Below are positions 60,763 through 64,000 of a DNA stretch of 64,000 nt, in pieces. The stretch covers positions 78,059 through 142,058 of the forward strand of contig NZ_JAERSD010000011.1 in NCBI RefSeq assembly GCF_017912555.1, in the 5' to 3' direction. This stretch comes from Bacillus sp. REN3. GTDB lineage: Bacteria > Bacillota > Bacilli > Bacillales > Cytobacillaceae. Each line of letters opens with the position of its first letter. Position 1 is the stretch's first letter. The translations under genes were made by a program, and so were the position numbers. The notes beneath the pieces are model-generated. The model ran no database searches and was not told the DNA's origin. It saw only the letters and a list, made by a program, of their open reading frames with translations.

Positions 60763-62436
60763 TTGTCTTACTTGCAGGTAAAAGAGCGACATTTAGTCAT
60801 CGCTTCCCTTATTGCAATCGCTATCTTTGTTTCTCCTTATTTTATTTTGGGGGAAGATGCCCACATCAGAGTCCATGACAATTTGGATTCAAACATAGCA
60901 TGGTACAGGGTCCTCGCGGAAAGCGGACAAATTGCAGGTCCGTTGACCGCTGAAATTCCCCAGGTGATCAATGGCCTGCCCAGGAACGCATTGGGAACGG
61001 AATATACATTGATCGTGTGGCTATATGCTCTATTTCCAACGATGGTGGCATATGGTTTAAGTCAGGCGATTACCAGGTTTGTTGCTTTTATCGGTATGTA
61101 TTTGCTTCTAAAAAAACATATCCTCCCCGAAGAACGAAGCAGGATGATCACGGTTGGTACGGCATTAGCTTTTGCGTTGACACCATTCTGGCCATCCGGA
61201 ATGTTGAGTACCCTTGGAATGCCGCTTGCTTTATGGGCTCTGCTCAATATACGGCAAGGGGAAAAACGTTTTGTGAATTATTTGGTCCTGTCCTTGCTTC
61301 CATTTTACTCAAGCATCGTGCTTGGCTTCTTTTTTTTCCTGAGTGCGATGGGCATCTTCTGGCTTGCGGATGTTATCAGAGGGAAGGGGTGGAACTGGAG
61401 GTTCTTGCTGGCAATTGCTTATATGACACTCGTTTATCTCGTTGCTGATTATCGGCTTGTATATTCTTTCCTATTTGATGACGAGCCGAATAGCAGGGAC
61501 GAATACTTCCATGCCAGACTGACATTCGGTCATTCTCTCAGGCTGACATTCAAGAACTTCATCCTTGGCCACCACCATGCGATGACCGTCCACACATTCG
61601 TCATTCTGCCAGTGGTCATTGCAGCATTGCTGATGATCTGGAAAAAGGATTTGTGGAAGAAGGAAAGGGTTTTTGTTTTCTTGTTCGTGTTCAATTTTCT
61701 GCTTTCAGTGTGGTATGCTTTTTGGTTTTATAAAGGGTGGCTTCCGCTTACCGAGAGGTTTCATTTCTTGGATACGTTTAATTTTGCCCGTTACCATTTC
61801 CTTCGGCCACTGGTGATTTACATCCTGTTCGCGATTTCGTTGAAAATCCTGATGGAAGCAGGTACGAGCTGGAGAAGGGCCGTTCCATTCCTGATTGGTG
61901 CTCAACTGTTCCTGCTTGCCCTGACAAACGAAGAAATCATCTTCAAACACAAACCCAGTGTGAGGGAATTTTATGCGGAAGAATTATTTTCGGATATAAG
62001 GAAGCATATTGGAAAACCTCAGGAAGATTACAGGGTCGCAAGTATAGGACTTCATCCAGCGGTCTCTCAATACAATGGCTTCTATACACTCGATACGTAT
62101 AACAATTTTTACCCGCTGGAATACAAATATAAATTCAGGGAAATCATCGCGAAGGAACTGGAAAAGAATAAAAAGATCCGGGTTTATTTTGATGAATGGG
62201 GTGGGCGTTGTTATTTGTTTACAGATGAACTTGGCAAGCATTACATGTTCAAGAAGAATTCGAAAAAAAGGATCATGAATCTCGAACTGAACCTGCAGCC
62301 GTTCAAAGAAATGGGTGGGGAGTATATCTTTTCTTCGGTGCCTATCGATAACGCAGACGAGAATGGCATGAGGCTTGATAGGATTTTCCATTCCAAATCA
62401 AGCGCATGGAAAATATATCTGTATAAAGTTCTCTAA
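60763..62436 (+). CDS. DUF6044-like polytopic membrane protein, probable surface glycosyltransferase
   Basis: About 557 aa with 11-13 membrane helices and a C-terminal soluble domain (from about 410). The first external loop has HIRVHDNLDSNIAWYRVLAESG, with the acidic pair typical of GT-C-fold enzymes. The sequence fits DUF6044. It heads an operon with a GT2 and a GtrA protein; in Gtr systems a polytopic protein transfers the flipped sugar to its acceptor, so that role is inferred. Several TTG codons could start it: 60763 (after GGGGTG) is chosen, 60748 and 60772 are alternatives. Confidence 0.8.
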   Translation: MSYLQVKERHLVIASLIAIAIFVSPYFILGEDAHIRVHDNLDSNIAWYRVLAESGQIAGPLTAEIPQVINGLPRNALGTEYTLIVWLYALFPTMVAYGLSQAITRFVAFIGMYLLLKKHILPEERSRMITVGTALAFALTPFWPSGMLSTLGMPLALWALLNIRQGEKRFVNYLVLSLLPFYSSIVLGFFFFLSAMGIFWLADVIRGKGWNWRFLLAIAYMTLVYLVADYRLVYSFLFDDEPNSRDEYFHARLTFGHSLRLTFKNFILGHHHAMTVHTFVILPVVIAALLMIWKKDLWKKERVFVFLFVFNFLLSVWYAFWFYKGWLPLTERFHFLDTFNFARYHFLRPLVIYILFAISLKILMEAGTSWRRAVPFLIGAQLFLLALTNEEIIFKHKPSVREFYAEELFSDIRKHIGKPQEDYRVASIGLHPAVSQYNGFYTLDTYNNFYPLEYKYKFREIIAKELEKNKKIRVYFDEWGGRCYLFTDELGKHYMFKKNSKKRIMNLELNLQPFKEMGGEYIFSSVPIDNADENGMRLDRIFHSKSSAWKIYLYKVL

Positions 62437-62480
62437 AAGCATACTATCAATGTTTCTTGAGCAGCAAGGAGGATGCAGCA

Positions 62481-63506
62481 ATGAATGAACCAAATTTGAC
62501 GATCGTCGTTCCTTGTTATAATGAGGAAGCCGTTTTGCAGGAAACCATCGACCAGTTGAAACAGTGCCTCCGGGGAATGATCACAAAAAGGATGGTCTCC
62601 ATTAAAAGCAAAATCCTTTTTGTTGATGATGGCAGCATGGATAGGACCTGGGATATCATCTACAAGGAATGCCTGGAAGGTGAAATGGTAAAGGGCGTGA
62701 AGCTGTCAAGGAATGTCGGTCATCAGAATGCTCTGCTTGCAGGGCTTTTTTCTGCAAAGGATGCATCTGATTGCATCGTGACCATTGATGCCGACCTTCA
62801 GGATGATGTGTCAGCAATCTATGAAATGGTCAAGCAATTCAAAAAAGGATTCGAGGTTGTTTATGGAGTCCGGAGCAAACGGGACAGTGATTCATTCTTT
62901 AAAAGATTCACGGCTGAAAGCTTTTATAAGCTGATGCAAAACCTGGGGGTGAATCTTGTATACAATCACGCTGATTTCCGTCTGATGAGCAGGCGCGCCG
63001 TAGAAGAGCTTGGGCATTTTGCCGAAGCGAATATGTTTCTGCGCGGAATCGTCCCGCTGATTGGATTCAATTCCACTTCTGTTTTTTATGAAAGGAAGGA
63101 GAGGTCTGCAGGAGAAACCAAATATCCCTTGAAAAAAATGCTGGCATTCGCTTTTGACGGGATCACTTCCTTCTCCGTAACTCCAATCAGGATGGTCCTA
63201 GTTGTTGGGTTCATCTCCTTTTTTGTCAGCATGCTGTTCGGCAGTTATTTCATGGTCCTGAAATTATTTGGCAACACACAGCTTGGCTGGACGTCGTTAA
63301 TTACCTCGATTTGGCTAATTGGTGGCCTTCAGCTGATCGCCCTAGGTCTGGTTGGGGAGTACATTGGGAAAATTTACAAAGAAACGAAGCGCCGTCCGAA
63401 ATATATCGTTGACATCGATTTATTCAATTTGCCATTGCCCCGCAGGCAAATGAATGCGGAAGGAACAGAGTATGAACCATTTAACGCTGAAGTACGCAAC
63501 CGCTAA
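62481..63506 (+). CDS. GT2 family glycosyltransferase, GtrB/DPM-like
   Basis: 341 aa. The GT-A domain starts LTIVVPCYNEEAVLQ, has VDDGSMDRTW and the DxD motif TIDADLQDDVSA near 98. The acceptor-loop motif GETKYPLKKM near 218 is typical of polyprenyl-phosphate glycosyltransferases (GtrB, DPM1). Two membrane helices follow (about 235-260 and 270-295). It should load a sugar on undecaprenyl phosphate at the inner face. ATG at 62481 follows AAGGAGGATGCAGCA; overlaps the gtrA-like gene by 35 nt. Confidence 0.93.
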   Translation: MNEPNLTIVVPCYNEEAVLQETIDQLKQCLRGMITKRMVSIKSKILFVDDGSMDRTWDIIYKECLEGEMVKGVKLSRNVGHQNALLAGLFSAKDASDCIVTIDADLQDDVSAIYEMVKQFKKGFEVVYGVRSKRDSDSFFKRFTAESFYKLMQNLGVNLVYNHADFRLMSRRAVEELGHFAEANMFLRGIVPLIGFNSTSVFYERKERSAGETKYPLKKMLAFAFDGITSFSVTPIRMVLVVGFISFFVSMLFGSYFMVLKLFGNTQLGWTSLITSIWLIGGLQLIALGLVGEYIGKIYKETKRRPKYIVDIDLFNLPLPRRQMNAEGTEYEPFNAEVRNR

Positions 63507-63894
63507 TTCTTTTATCAAGTTCCTGCTTGTAGGCACTGTGAATACGACAATCGGTCTTTCTACCATGCTCTTTCTGCAGAATGGTCTGATGCTGCCCTAT
63601 TGGTTCTCAACTTTCACCGGGAACTCAATCGGCGCTGGGACGAGCTTCATATTGAACAGGGCATTTACTTTCAATAGCAATGTTTCCCTTCGGAAAGGAG
63701 GGCCGAAATTCATTGCGGTCATCCTTGCCAGTTATATTCTCTCTTTTTCTTTAAGCCTTGCGGTATCAGCTGTTTTGTCGCTGGGGACATCTTGGGTCAG
63801 TCCAGATAACTTCGCCATAATACTTGGTTCATGCATTTATACTGTCACGAATTATTTCGGTCAGAAATTGTTCGTCTTCAATTCGAAAGCATAA
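63472..63894 (+). CDS. GtrA-family membrane protein
   Basis: 140 aa with four membrane helices. The N-terminal FIKFLLVGTVNTTIGLSTML and the central NRAFTFNS are GtrA signatures. GtrA proteins are thought to flip polyprenyl-linked sugars; it is coupled to the GT2 gene by overlap. ATG at 63472 follows GAAGGAACAG. Together with the two upstream genes it forms a complete-looking Gtr-type glycosylation unit. Confidence 0.92.
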   Translation: MNHLTLKYATANSFIKFLLVGTVNTTIGLSTMLFLQNGLMLPYWFSTFTGNSIGAGTSFILNRAFTFNSNVSLRKGGPKFIAVILASYILSFSLSLAVSAVLSLGTSWVSPDNFAIILGSCIYTVTNYFGQKLFVFNSKA

Positions 63895-63896
63895 AA

Positions 63897-63922
63897 GAAA
63901 AGACGCCTGACGGCGTCTTTTC
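63897..63922 (+). terminator. terminator of the glycosylation operon
   Basis: AAAAGACGCC and GGCGTCTTTT form a perfect stem around TGAC. Confidence 0.93.
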
Positions 63923-63926
63923 TCAG

Positions 63927-63973
63927 ACTGTAGACAAACTCGATGGAAATCGAGCTTGTCTACAGTTTTTTTG
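63927..63973 (+). terminator. second strong hairpin with T-run
   Basis: ACTGTAGACAA.CTCGAT and its inverse ATCGAG.TTGTCTACAGT pair around GGAA with one mismatch, followed by seven T on the + strand. A back-up terminator, or a terminator of a gene beyond the window on the other strand. Confidence 0.85.
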
Positions 63974-64000
63974 GTTTGTGCTGGAATAGGGCTGTTGATT

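Overview
The window looks like chromosome of a spore-forming Bacillaceae bacterium of the Bacillus/Mesobacillus type. Most recognisable proteins resemble Bacillus ones (YitJ, MetI/MetC, CssRS, RsbS/RsbT, CspD, a KinB-like kinase, a PlcR/NprR-like regulator, DUF1657/YetF spore genes). Ribosome binding sites are strong AGGAGG types, TTG and GTG starts are frequent, and most transcripts end in clear hairpin-plus-T terminators. There are no rRNA or tRNA genes, no intact insertion sequence and no phage.

Layout. 1-6.7 kb: an S-box (SAM riboswitch) controlled methionine operon on the minus strand, metI-metC-yitJ-metH, with metH running off the left edge. 6.8-15.3 kb: a secreted M4 protease; cstA with a CC-ending small protein and an ArsA-type ATPase; a membrane-anchored nuclease; a sporulation-type kinase; cspD. 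15.5-21.1 kb: sbcD-sbcC behind a LexA-like box, then an NdpA-like nucleoid protein. 21.2-27.6 kb: M42 peptidase, DUF3892 protein, a 52-bp hairpin repeat array, nucleotidyltransferase, coaW, selB and, just beyond selB, a thioredoxin-like gene with an in-frame TGA where the first CxxC cysteine should be. 27.6-33.1 kb: methyltransferase, a MITE with terminal inverted repeats and 8-bp target duplication, HIT protein, ECF sigma/anti-sigma pair, HesB-like protein, radical SAM/SPASM protein. 33.3-38.7 kb: DUF1657/YetF spore-type cassette, LysM-NlpC/P60 hydrolase, rsbS-rsbT. 38.7-45.5 kb: secreted protein plus cssR-cssS, membrane proteins, a decayed MarR locus, an RsbR-like STAS protein, and a CBS protein with a SigB-like promoter. 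45.5-48.8 kb: threonine aldolase and a four-gene operon joining a CarH-type cobalamin light-sensing domain to a STAS protein. 49-55.5 kb: subtilisin-like protease, RRNPP-type regulator followed by a 15-codon ORF, nuclease-helicase, and an eight-unit 52-bp tandem array. 55.5-64 kb: DUF1232 protein, accessory FtsH paralogue, MFS transporter, CorA, and a DUF6044/GT2/GtrA surface glycosylation operon.

The best candidates for something undescribed are (1) the UGA-containing thioredoxin-like gene beside selB, with a bacterial SECIS-like hairpin downstream of the UGA; (2) the operon 46666-48772, a free-standing Wx9EH/ExHxxG cobalamin photosensor domain coupled to a STAS protein, with its own SigA-type promoter and a perfect palindrome at the start of transcription; and (3) the RRNPP regulator with a leaderless 15-aa peptide ORF between it and a terminator. 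Secreted proteases, CssRS, the RRNPP regulator, the ECF pair and several STAS proteins together point to a cell heavily invested in secretion, envelope stress and general-stress signalling. All coordinates, starts and motifs were read by eye; no database search was made.
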